46,021 nucleotides of DNA, from assembly GCA_910589035.1 (NCBI GenBank), contig CAJUSI010000043.1, positions 1 through 46,021 of the forward strand, written 5' to 3'. This document shows, one piece after another, positions 34,328 through 41,428 of the stretch. Source of the DNA: an uncultured Acetatifactor sp. Its GTDB lineage: Bacteria; Bacillota; Clostridia; Lachnospirales; Lachnospiraceae. A program made the translations under genes and the position numbers. The notes beneath the pieces were generated by a model. That model was not told the DNA's origin. It saw only the letters and a list, made by a program, of their open reading frames with translations, and made no database searches. How positions within the stretch are numbered: position 1 is the first letter of the stretch; each line of letters opens with the position of its first letter.

Positions 34328-35737
34328 TTGAAAAATACAATCCGAAAAACCGCGGCCGTATTGGGATTCCTCATCATCACGGCAATCTGCATAAATAAAT
34401 TATATAATGTGCTCAGGTGGAAGGATACTACCGGAGGATATCTCTCCGCGATAGATCAGTTGTACTATACGGACGAAGGGCTTATGGATCTGGTGTTTGT
34501 AGGCAGCAGTCATTGCTATTTCGGGATTTACCCGGAACTGCTCTGGGAAGAGAAAGGGATTGCCGGATTTGATCTGGCCGTTTCCGCCCAGGACAGAGAC
34601 AGCGCCTATTATCAGCTGAAAGAATTACTGAAAACACAGCACCCACGGGTAGTTGTGGTGGATATCTATGCAATCTGCCATGAGAAGCATATGGTGGAGA
34701 GCAATATATACAGAAATTATCTCTCAATGAGGGCTTCTCTGAATTCCATTATGCATATAATCTCTTATTCGGAAGAGGAAAAGCAAAAGGAACTCCTGGC
34801 AAGATGGCCCATTGTCCATACCAGGTACAGGGAACTGAAGGAATATGACTTTATACCGTATGAGCCCAGTGTCATCGGAAGAGGCTCTCTGATTACCTGG
34901 GATCAGTCCGCCGTAGAAAATGAAAACGGTATAAACCTCTGTAAGACAGTACAGCCTCTCAGCGAAAGAAACCAAAAATGGATTCAGGACTTAATTGCGC
35001 TTTCCGAAGAAGAAGGCTTTGAGCTGATTTTTACCCTGATTCCCTGGAAACGGGAGGACGAGCAGCAGGCCGTCATAAACGGCTTTCGGGAATACAGCCT
35101 GGAGCATAATATTTCCTTTGTAGATCTGGCAGAGCTTACGGAGGAAATGAATATCTGCTCTGCAACGGACTGGGCCGACCCGGAGCACCTGAACGCACGG
35201 GGGGCAGAGAAGCTTACCCGATATCTGGGAGAATATATCACGGCAGAATATGATTTCCCCGACAGAAGAGGCGACGGGAAATATCATCAATGGGATGCCG
35301 CAGCGGAAAGATATCGCCAGCTTGAGATGCTGGAACAGTTAAAATCCATTGACGACATGGAGGCGTATATCTCACTGCTGAAGGATATCCCCAAAATAAC
35401 CTGTATTCTCAGTCTGGAGGGCGATTATGCCGATTCTCCAACCGGAATCTATCCTTATGCCGCCGGATTCCATATGGATTATCAGGATTATCTCCGGGGC
35501 GGCAAATGGCTGTACCGAAACGGAGAATTGACGAAACTATGCGAAAACATTGCGGGCAGCGGGTTTTTCTGTGATTTAAATGAATTAGATTCCCTGAAAG
35601 TGTGTTATGAAGAATGCTTTGCCGAAGAGAATATACAAATTGACGGGATATCCTACGGAAATACCTGGGACGGGTTCCGGATTGTCATATATGACGATAT
35701 AGAAAAAAGGGTGATCCTTACCAGAGAAATTCACTGA
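34328..35737 (+). CDS. SGNH/AlgJ-like surface O-acetyltransferase partner
   Basis: A 469-residue protein with one N-terminal TM helix (about 8-27) and an extracellular SGNH-type domain. The GSSH block with the nucleophilic Ser is at 59-62 and D284/H287 occur in WADPEHLN, completing a Ser-Asp-His set. The start is TTG (34328) with AGGGG about 8 nt upstream. The gap to the MBOAT gene is only 60 nt. MBOAT plus SGNH pairs O-acetylate alginate, peptidoglycan or cell-wall glycans; the C-terminal ~160 residues are extra and unassigned. Confidence 0.88.
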   Translation: MKNTIRKTAAVLGFLIITAICINKLYNVLRWKDTTGGYLSAIDQLYYTDEGLMDLVFVGSSHCYFGIYPELLWEEKGIAGFDLAVSAQDRDSAYYQLKELLKTQHPRVVVVDIYAICHEKHMVESNIYRNYLSMRASLNSIMHIISYSEEEKQKELLARWPIVHTRYRELKEYDFIPYEPSVIGRGSLITWDQSAVENENGINLCKTVQPLSERNQKWIQDLIALSEEEGFELIFTLIPWKREDEQQAVINGFREYSLEHNISFVDLAELTEEMNICSATDWADPEHLNARGAEKLTRYLGEYITAEYDFPDRRGDGKYHQWDAAAERYRQLEMLEQLKSIDDMEAYISLLKDIPKITCILSLEGDYADSPTGIYPYAAGFHMDYQDYLRGGKWLYRNGELTKLCENIAGSGFFCDLNELDSLKVCYEECFAEENIQIDGISYGNTWDGFRIVIYDDIEKRVILTREIH

Positions 35738-35787
35738 GCCAAAAGAACTCCTGCCTGTCATACCTCTGAAAATGGCCGGAGTTTAAA

Positions 35788-35816
35788 TTGCCCCCATCTC
35801 TTTTTAATGATATAAT
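35788..35816 (+). promoter_or_regulatory. Promoter of the DUF6020-like gene
   Basis: Plus strand: -35 TTGCCC (35788-35793), 17-nt spacer, perfect -10 TATAAT (35811-35816). It follows the SGNH gene and suggests that the last gene of the arm can be transcribed separately. Confidence 0.6.
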
Positions 35817-35858
35817 CCTGATCACAGGGTACTCGAAAGCGAAAGGAAACTGGCCTGT

Positions 35859-37577
35859 ATGAATCAAAACAAATTACTGAGTTCAAAAATAGCATATCCT
35901 ATGTTTTCTTTGATGGGAATTTTCTTTCTGTTTTCTTGCCTGACAGAACATGATCTGGCATCTGCAGGCAATATACATTGGACAGGCGCATACACTTTCA
36001 GAGTCATTGCCATAAGTCTTACCGGCGGAATACTGATTGGAATAATACTATGCCGGGTATTTGCCAAATATGCGGAACGGCAGTTTCAGAAACCCGAAAA
36101 GGCTGCGGTTATAAAGCCCATGGGCAGAAAAAAACAGCTGATATTTTTCGCCGCCAGTCTGGCCCTGATTACACTGGCATGGCTGCCTTCCTGGCTGGCA
36201 TATTATCCCGGCATCTGTTCTTACGACTCTTACATCCAGGTAGAGCAGATTGTGAGCGGTGAATATATAGATCACCACCCAATCGCCCATACGCTCCTGA
36301 TCAGAGCCGCCATGTGGCTTGGAGAAAATCTGTTCGGCAGCGTGAACGCCGGCATCGGCCTGTATTCCCTCATACAGCTTATATCCCTGAGTGCCGTTTT
36401 CGCATACGGAATTATGCTTTTACGGAATAGCGGAGCCGTCCCTGGATGCCTTTTTCTGATTCAGTTGTTATGTATGTTTTATCCCTTCCATCTGTATATG
36501 AGTGTTACCGTAACAAAAGATGTCTATTTCACCGTCTTTTTCTTATTGCTGCTGTTTAATCTTCTGGAATTTCTGACGCATGACGTATATCCTGTAAGAA
36601 CTGCCTTAAGCTTTCTTCTAAGTACAGCAGCTATGATACTATTTCGCAAAAACGGCTCATATGCCTTTGCCGTACTGCTTTTTGTTCTCCTTCTGACTAT
36701 AATAATCAGAAAAAAACAGCGGCAGTATTGGAAACGGATTTTCCTGTTTGCGCTGGCAGGTTTTATTATCGGAATCCTGTCCTTGAATTTTCTCTTTGAC
36801 GTAACAGGTGCCAGCCCGGAGGACAAGAGAGAAATGCTCAGCATGCCAATCCAGCAGCTGGCAAGAACCATGATATATCACGGGGGAGCAGGTGTTCTTG
36901 CCGAAGACGATAACACTATGGGCGAAGCAGAGAAATCGCTAATCAACGATTTTATTCTGTCTGAAGCATATAAGGACTATGATGCCCACATTTCGGATCC
37001 TGTCAAGCGGCATACCAATACCTATGTAGTCCGGTATCGGGCAAAGGATTTCATATCGGCATATTTAAAATTGCTGTCGAAATATCCCGGTGATTTTCTG
37101 AACGCTGTGTTAGAGATAAATTCCGGCTATCTCTACCCATGGGATGTAAGCCACGCCCATATCAATGTAAATGAGCAGCTCAAAGGCATGGGATATATTC
37201 AGACATGCTGGACAGAATATTCTCTGACTGAAAACGGCATATATAAAGATTCAAAATGGGATACACTGCATAAGCGGATGGAAGAATGGGCTGATGAAAA
37301 TGCTTACCTGACTCTTCCCCTCCTAAAATACCTTTTTATGCCCGGAATATGGCTGTGGCTGTATCTTCTGCTTTTCGGCTATCTTGCTTTGAGGAAGAAA
37401 TTCCGGCTATGCCTTCCCCTGATCCTTGTGTTTGGCTATTATGCAACACTGTTTTTGGGTCCCACGGTGCAGCTCCGTTATCTTTATCCCATTATGTGTG
37501 CTTTCCCTTTTCTGGCACTTCTCTGCCTGATAAAAAGCCGTCCCTGCCCGCCTGCAATCAATACAGACATTCACTAA
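35859..37577 (+). CDS. DUF6020-like GT-C membrane protein
   Basis: A 572-residue polytopic protein (about 12 TM). The motif WLPSWLAYYPGICSYDSYIQVEQIVSGEY followed by DHHPIAHTLL is the DUF6020-type first loop, with Asp and His near the membrane. LFRKNGSYAFAVLL, a large extracellular loop at about 320-470, and the end TVQLRYLYPIMCAFPFLALL resemble GT-C glycosyltransferases. It probably acts on an undecaprenyl-linked sugar during surface polymer assembly. The family name is from memory and the substrate is unknown. Confidence 0.85.
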   Translation: MNQNKLLSSKIAYPMFSLMGIFFLFSCLTEHDLASAGNIHWTGAYTFRVIAISLTGGILIGIILCRVFAKYAERQFQKPEKAAVIKPMGRKKQLIFFAASLALITLAWLPSWLAYYPGICSYDSYIQVEQIVSGEYIDHHPIAHTLLIRAAMWLGENLFGSVNAGIGLYSLIQLISLSAVFAYGIMLLRNSGAVPGCLFLIQLLCMFYPFHLYMSVTVTKDVYFTVFFLLLLFNLLEFLTHDVYPVRTALSFLLSTAAMILFRKNGSYAFAVLLFVLLLTIIIRKKQRQYWKRIFLFALAGFIIGILSLNFLFDVTGASPEDKREMLSMPIQQLARTMIYHGGAGVLAEDDNTMGEAEKSLINDFILSEAYKDYDAHISDPVKRHTNTYVVRYRAKDFISAYLKLLSKYPGDFLNAVLEINSGYLYPWDVSHAHINVNEQLKGMGYIQTCWTEYSLTENGIYKDSKWDTLHKRMEEWADENAYLTLPLLKYLFMPGIWLWLYLLLFGYLALRKKFRLCLPLILVFGYYATLFLGPTVQLRYLYPIMCAFPFLALLCLIKSRPCPPAINTDIH

Positions 37578-37651
37578 TGTTTGCCGGGCCTCACGACTTA
37601 CGAGCGGAAAGCATCATGAAACGGCGGCGAATTTTACCGCTTGTGAGTATA

Positions 37652-37750
37652 AGAGGCTGTCTGGAATATATGCTTTCTTCAGCATATGCTGTGAAGTGCC
37701 CATAATCACTGCCATATATTGCATGAAAATAATATTTCCTGACAGCCTCT
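37652..37750. repeat. Dispersed inverted-repeat element, copy A
   Basis: A 99-bp element with perfect 10-bp terminal inverted repeats AGAGGCTGTC (37652-37661) and GACAGCCTCT (37741-37750), plus an inner hairpin ATATGCT/AGCATAT. Its right part matches copy B at 18708-18742. It lies between convergent genes (DUF6020-like and uxuB). The terminal GAGGCTGTC motif resembles ends of several IS families, suggesting a MITE; no transposase is present. Gap 37578-37789 holds no gene. Confidence 0.65.
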
Positions 37751-37789
37751 CATGTTCAGAAATCATAACCTGTTAAAACGAAAAATCTC

Positions 37790-39373
37790 TCACCCCGCCG
37801 TAACATATTTATGCAGGGTTCTGCGCACTGCGCCGGGGCCTGCATAAAGCTCCTCCGCCATTTTCTCCATGCGCTCTCCCAGGCCTGCCGCATACAGATC
37901 CACTCCGAACACATCCCGGCGGCCAAAGAGCTTCTTCAGGCAGGAGAAGTCCTGTTCTCCTTCCTTCACCTCCAGATCCGCTACGATGGCGCGAAGCTCC
38001 TCCAGCAGAGGATCGGGCGAAGGCTCAAATGCCTTCCCTTCATCGTCGATTCCCCGCAGATACCGGGCATAGCCTGCCAGCACCAGAGGCAGCATCACCA
38101 GGTCATCCATATTCATTCCCCTTGCCTGATACGCCTTGATGGTCTCGCCGAAGCGGATGGGAAGCTTCTGGCTGGTATCCGTGGCAATACGCTGGGGCGC
38201 GTCCGGCATAAAGGGATTGGGCAGACGTTTGTTTAATACCGCATCTATAAACCCGGCGGGCTTCAATACGCCGGGATCCACCACCACGGGCATTGCCTCC
38301 GCATAGCCCAGCTTTGTGATCAGTCCCCTGATATCCTCGTCCTCCATTTCGGCGGAGATCAGATTATAGCCCAGCAGACATCCATAGATGGACATTGCCG
38401 TATGCAGAGGATTTAAGCAGGTACAGACCTTCATTCTCTCCACCTTATCCACGGTCTCCCTGTCCACATACATGACGCCGCCCAGTTCAAGGGGCGGGCG
38501 GCCGTTGGTATAGCTATCCTCAATCACCAGGTATTCCGTCTCCTCCGCATTGACGAAAGGCGCCGTATAGGTGCGTTTGTCAGTGATAATGGTATAATTA
38601 TCCTCGAATCCGTCCTCCGCCAGCATTCTCTGCACCTTCTCGTCCGGGCGGGGCGTGATCTTGTCAATCATGCTCCAGGGGTAGCTCACCTTTGCCGGAT
38701 CCTGCACATATTCCAGGAACTCCTCCGGCACCAGGCCCTCTTCCATCCATTTAGAAGCATACGCGACCACAGCCGCCTTTACCTTATCCCCGTTGTGGGA
38801 GCAGTTGTCCATACTCTGCACCGTCAGGGGAAACTTTCCCGCCAGGAAACGCTCATACAGAAGCAATGTCACCTTGCCCATAATAAGCGCCGGCTCCAGG
38901 CCCCTCTCAAGGTCAGCAGGCGCAACCGCATACCCCTTCTCCGTGATGGTGAAGGAAATCATCTGCAGGCTGGGATTCGCAAAAATCTCACCCAGGCGCT
39001 TCCAGTCCTCCTCAAACCGGGCGTCGGCCTTCAGGCTCTCCGTCACGGAAGCAATGACCTTCTTCTGAATGTTTCCGTCGGATTGCAGGCAGACCAGCAG
39101 GCTTAAATTATCATAGGGTGCATAGGCCTTGTCGATAATTTCAAAGTCAAAGCCCTCCGCCACGATGACACCTCTGTCATATTTTCCGGAATCCAAAGCC
39201 TGCTGTAAGACAGCCGTCGGAAACGCACGGAACAGATTTCCCGCTCCAAAATGGACCCACGCAGGCTCCGCATAGGTCTTCTTCCGCACCTCCTCCACGT
39301 CAAACTTCGGAAGCTGATACCCTTTCTCCGCCCATTGCGGGCTTATATGTTCTTTCATATCGATCAATTTCAT
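37790..39373 (-). CDS. uxuB: D-mannonate oxidoreductase (fructuronate reductase)
   Basis: A 527-residue long-chain mannitol-dehydrogenase-family enzyme that interconverts D-fructuronate and D-mannonate with NAD(H). VHFGAGNLFRAF is the nucleotide-binding N-terminus; SMDNCSHNGD and the active-site region CTCLNPLHTAMSIYGCLLGY with KRLPNPFMPDAPQRIATDTSQKLPIRF are present. The open frame runs to 39610 through non-coding-looking sequence; the ATG at 39373 follows AAAAGGAG. Neighbouring uxuA supplies the next step, supporting UxuB over mannitol dehydrogenase. Confidence 0.93.
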   Translation of the reverse strand: MKLIDMKEHISPQWAEKGYQLPKFDVEEVRKKTYAEPAWVHFGAGNLFRAFPTAVLQQALDSGKYDRGVIVAEGFDFEIIDKAYAPYDNLSLLVCLQSDGNIQKKVIASVTESLKADARFEEDWKRLGEIFANPSLQMISFTITEKGYAVAPADLERGLEPALIMGKVTLLLYERFLAGKFPLTVQSMDNCSHNGDKVKAAVVAYASKWMEEGLVPEEFLEYVQDPAKVSYPWSMIDKITPRPDEKVQRMLAEDGFEDNYTIITDKRTYTAPFVNAEETEYLVIEDSYTNGRPPLELGGVMYVDRETVDKVERMKVCTCLNPLHTAMSIYGCLLGYNLISAEMEDEDIRGLITKLGYAEAMPVVVDPGVLKPAGFIDAVLNKRLPNPFMPDAPQRIATDTSQKLPIRFGETIKAYQARGMNMDDLVMLPLVLAGYARYLRGIDDEGKAFEPSPDPLLEELRAIVADLEVKEGEQDFSCLKKLFGRRDVFGVDLYAAGLGERMEKMAEELYAGPGAVRRTLHKYVTAG

Positions 39374-39780
39374 GATAAACCAACTCCTTTTCCTGCAGCG
39401 GTCCGCAGAACGCCTGTCCCTTCCGCCCTGGAAGCCCAGGTCAAAACAGCCGCTGCCAGACGCATGCTTCTTTGTCTCAATCAAATACCTTGCTGCAAGC
39501 AACAGGGTGTCAGGCTTGCAACGCTGCAGAGCAGAAAGTGTCCTATGGACACTTTGGTATTTGACCCTCGCGGCATTCGCAAGCCAATTAAAATCGGCTT
39601 TATTATCCATGTAAAGTAAACATGGATATTTTCCTCATTGCTCGCGGGAATAAATCATGATTTCGTACGCTTCAGTGCACATGGAATAAGAAGCCGACAC
39701 TATGCTCTTTTGCGTCAGCTTTATGCCATGATTACCGCAAGTCCCGGACAGAACTCCTCAAGGTCAAAGATTTTGAGGGG
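39374..39780. other. Palindrome-rich gap between uxuA and uxuB
   Basis: This 407-nt gap has no supported gene. It contains three perfect inverted repeats: TGCAAGC/GCTTGCA (39494-39520), AAAGTGTCC/GGACACTTT with a 3-nt loop (39535-39555), and ATCCATGT/ACATGGAT with a 7-nt loop (39605-39627). The last two look like operators or small RNA hairpins. Frames are open on both strands over parts of it, but no RBS-linked start is present. Confidence 0.6.
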
Positions 39781-40863
39781 CTATCTGGCATTCTGTTTAT
39801 CCAGCATATCCCAGACACCCCACATATACATGATCCCCATCGCCCGGTCATACAAACCGTATCCGGGGCGCACATTGCCGGGGCCCTCGTCCCACAGATG
39901 CCGTCCGTGGTCGGGACGGATGTATCCCTCAAAGCCGCAGTCGTGGTATGCCTTAAGGATATCCAGTATCCCCGTATCGCCGTCACAGTCCCTGTGGCTT
40001 GTCTCGGAAAAGTCTCCGTTGGGGAAATGCTTTACATTGCGGATATGTGCAAAGGCAATACGGTCGCAATGTCTGCGCACGATATCTGCCACATTATTCT
40101 CCGGATTCGCGTTCAGACTTCCGGAGCAGAGGGTCAGGCAGTTACATGGATCATCCACCATAGTCAGAAATTTATCCACGGAAGCCGCGTCCACCAGCAG
40201 ACGGGGCAGGCCGAAGATATCCCATGGGGGATCATCCATATGGATGGCCATCTTGATATCGCACTCATGGCATACCGGCATCAGATGATCCAGGAAATAC
40301 TTCAGATTCTCCCAGAGCTTCTCCTTGGTCACAGGCTTATAGGCCGCAAAGAGCTCGTCCAGTTTTGCCATGCGCTCCGGCTCCCAGCCGGGAAAGGTCA
40401 GCCCGTGAAGGTTGTTCAGGATATAATCCGCCATCTCCCTGGGATCGTCATGAATCTTGTCCGCCTCATAGTACAGAGCCGTAGAGCCGTCTCCCACGGG
40501 ATGGAACAGGTCCGTCCTGGTCCAGTCGAATACCGGCATAAAGTTGTAGCAGATCACCTTCACGCCGAATCCGGACAGGTTGCGGATAGTCTGGATATAA
40601 TTGGCGATATATCCGTCCCGGCTGGGCAGGCCGATTTTGATATCGTCATGGACGTTCACGGACTCCACCACATCCATATTGAAGCCATAAGGCTCCAGCT
40701 GCTTTTGGACCTGTGCGATCTCTTCCACCTCCCAGACTTCCCCCGGCATCTTGTTGTGCAGCGCCCACACGATGCTGGTCACGCCCGGAATCTGTTTGAT
40801 GTCCGACAGTTTGATGGCGTCGTTGCCTTCGCCGTACCATCGAAAACCCATTTGCATTCCCAT
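39781..40863 (-). CDS. uxuA: Mannonate dehydratase
   Basis: A 360-residue TIM-barrel enzyme that dehydrates D-mannonate to 2-keto-3-deoxygluconate. Hallmarks are MGFRWYGEGNDAIKLSDIKQIPGV, NFMPVFDWTRTDL, IHMDDPPW, the metal-site LCSGSLNANPEN, FAHIRNVKHF and YIRPDHGRHLW. Length matches the family. Start at 40863 has GGAGGAATGAT upstream. It precedes uxuB in transcription order, so the glucuronate branch is encoded together. Confidence 0.96.
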   Translation of the reverse strand: MGMQMGFRWYGEGNDAIKLSDIKQIPGVTSIVWALHNKMPGEVWEVEEIAQVQKQLEPYGFNMDVVESVNVHDDIKIGLPSRDGYIANYIQTIRNLSGFGVKVICYNFMPVFDWTRTDLFHPVGDGSTALYYEADKIHDDPREMADYILNNLHGLTFPGWEPERMAKLDELFAAYKPVTKEKLWENLKYFLDHLMPVCHECDIKMAIHMDDPPWDIFGLPRLLVDAASVDKFLTMVDDPCNCLTLCSGSLNANPENNVADIVRRHCDRIAFAHIRNVKHFPNGDFSETSHRDCDGDTGILDILKAYHDCGFEGYIRPDHGRHLWDEGPGNVRPGYGLYDRAMGIMYMWGVWDMLDKQNAR

Positions 40864-40994
40864 ATCATTCCTCCTGATTTCGCTTTCGTCACGCCGCTCT
40901 TCATTCCTTTGGGGGATTTTCTCTTCGCATAGGGGCGCGTCTGATATTTCTCCCGGGCCTGCTTCGCTCTGTGACTGTTTTGCTGTAATTCTAT

Positions 40995-41021
40995 CTTATA
41001 CTAACTTTCCCCGAATGGCAA
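40995..41021 (-). promoter_or_regulatory. Possible promoter of uxuA
   Basis: Minus strand: TTGCCA (41016-41021), a short 15-nt spacer, and TATAAG (40995-41000). The spacing is suboptimal, as might be expected for an activated promoter. No clear operator is seen close by. Confidence 0.3.
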
Positions 41022-41037
41022 TATTTCCTTCCATTAT

Positions 41038-41100
41038 TTGTCTTCTATTTGTCTTCTGCATGTTTCCTGTTTGTCTTCTGCATGTCTTCTACCTGTCTCC
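41038..41100. repeat. Short tandem repeat upstream of uxuA
   Basis: TTGTCTTCTGCATGT occurs twice in tandem with about a 21-bp period (from 41049 and 41070), flanked by partial TTGTCTTCTA and GTCTTCTACCTG copies. It lies in the uxuA-to-GH2 gap and is not coding. Confidence 0.65.
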
Positions 41101-41178
41101 GGTTGTCAATTTTTTGCCCATGTGTGTATCGGCTTCTGGCGGGCTTTTGTTCAGACAATGGAAGCTTCTTTTGGATTC

Positions 41179-41370
41179 TCATATGCTCTCGAAATCTTCA
41201 ACCCTCATTTTCCGGCCTTTTAAGATTCTGATTCTGGTGATTCCTCCGTCATTTACGAAGAATTCGAATCCGGGAGCGCCGTTTTCTGAGAGAAGATTCC
41301 AATGGGTTATTTCTATTGTATCATGTGCGGGCCATAAAGGCTCACTGGTGCAAAAGTCCATGCACTCCAC
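41179..41370 (-). CDS. Candidate small protein or gene remnant
   Basis: A 63-residue open frame (GTG start at 41370, or ATG at 41361) ending in EITHWNLLSENG, FFVNDGGITRIRILKGRKMRVEDFESI. Codon choice resembles that of the neighbours and the peptide looks beta-rich and protein-like, but no good ribosome binding site is visible and the first 15 residues look random. It may be the surviving C-terminus of a lost gene between GH2 and uxuA. Confidence 0.4.
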   Translation of the reverse strand: MECMDFCTSEPLWPAHDTIEITHWNLLSENGAPGFEFFVNDGGITRIRILKGRKMRVEDFESI

Positions 41371-41428
41371 GCCGGTACAAAACCACGCCGGTGCAAAGGT
41401 CCCCGGTGGCGTGCGTGGATTTGCGAGG

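Noticed and set aside
32783..35737. DltB/DltD pair of a dlt operon
   Set aside because: No DltA or DltC is present; the MBOAT N-terminus and the SGNH layout are closer to AlgI/AlgJ-type O-acetylation.
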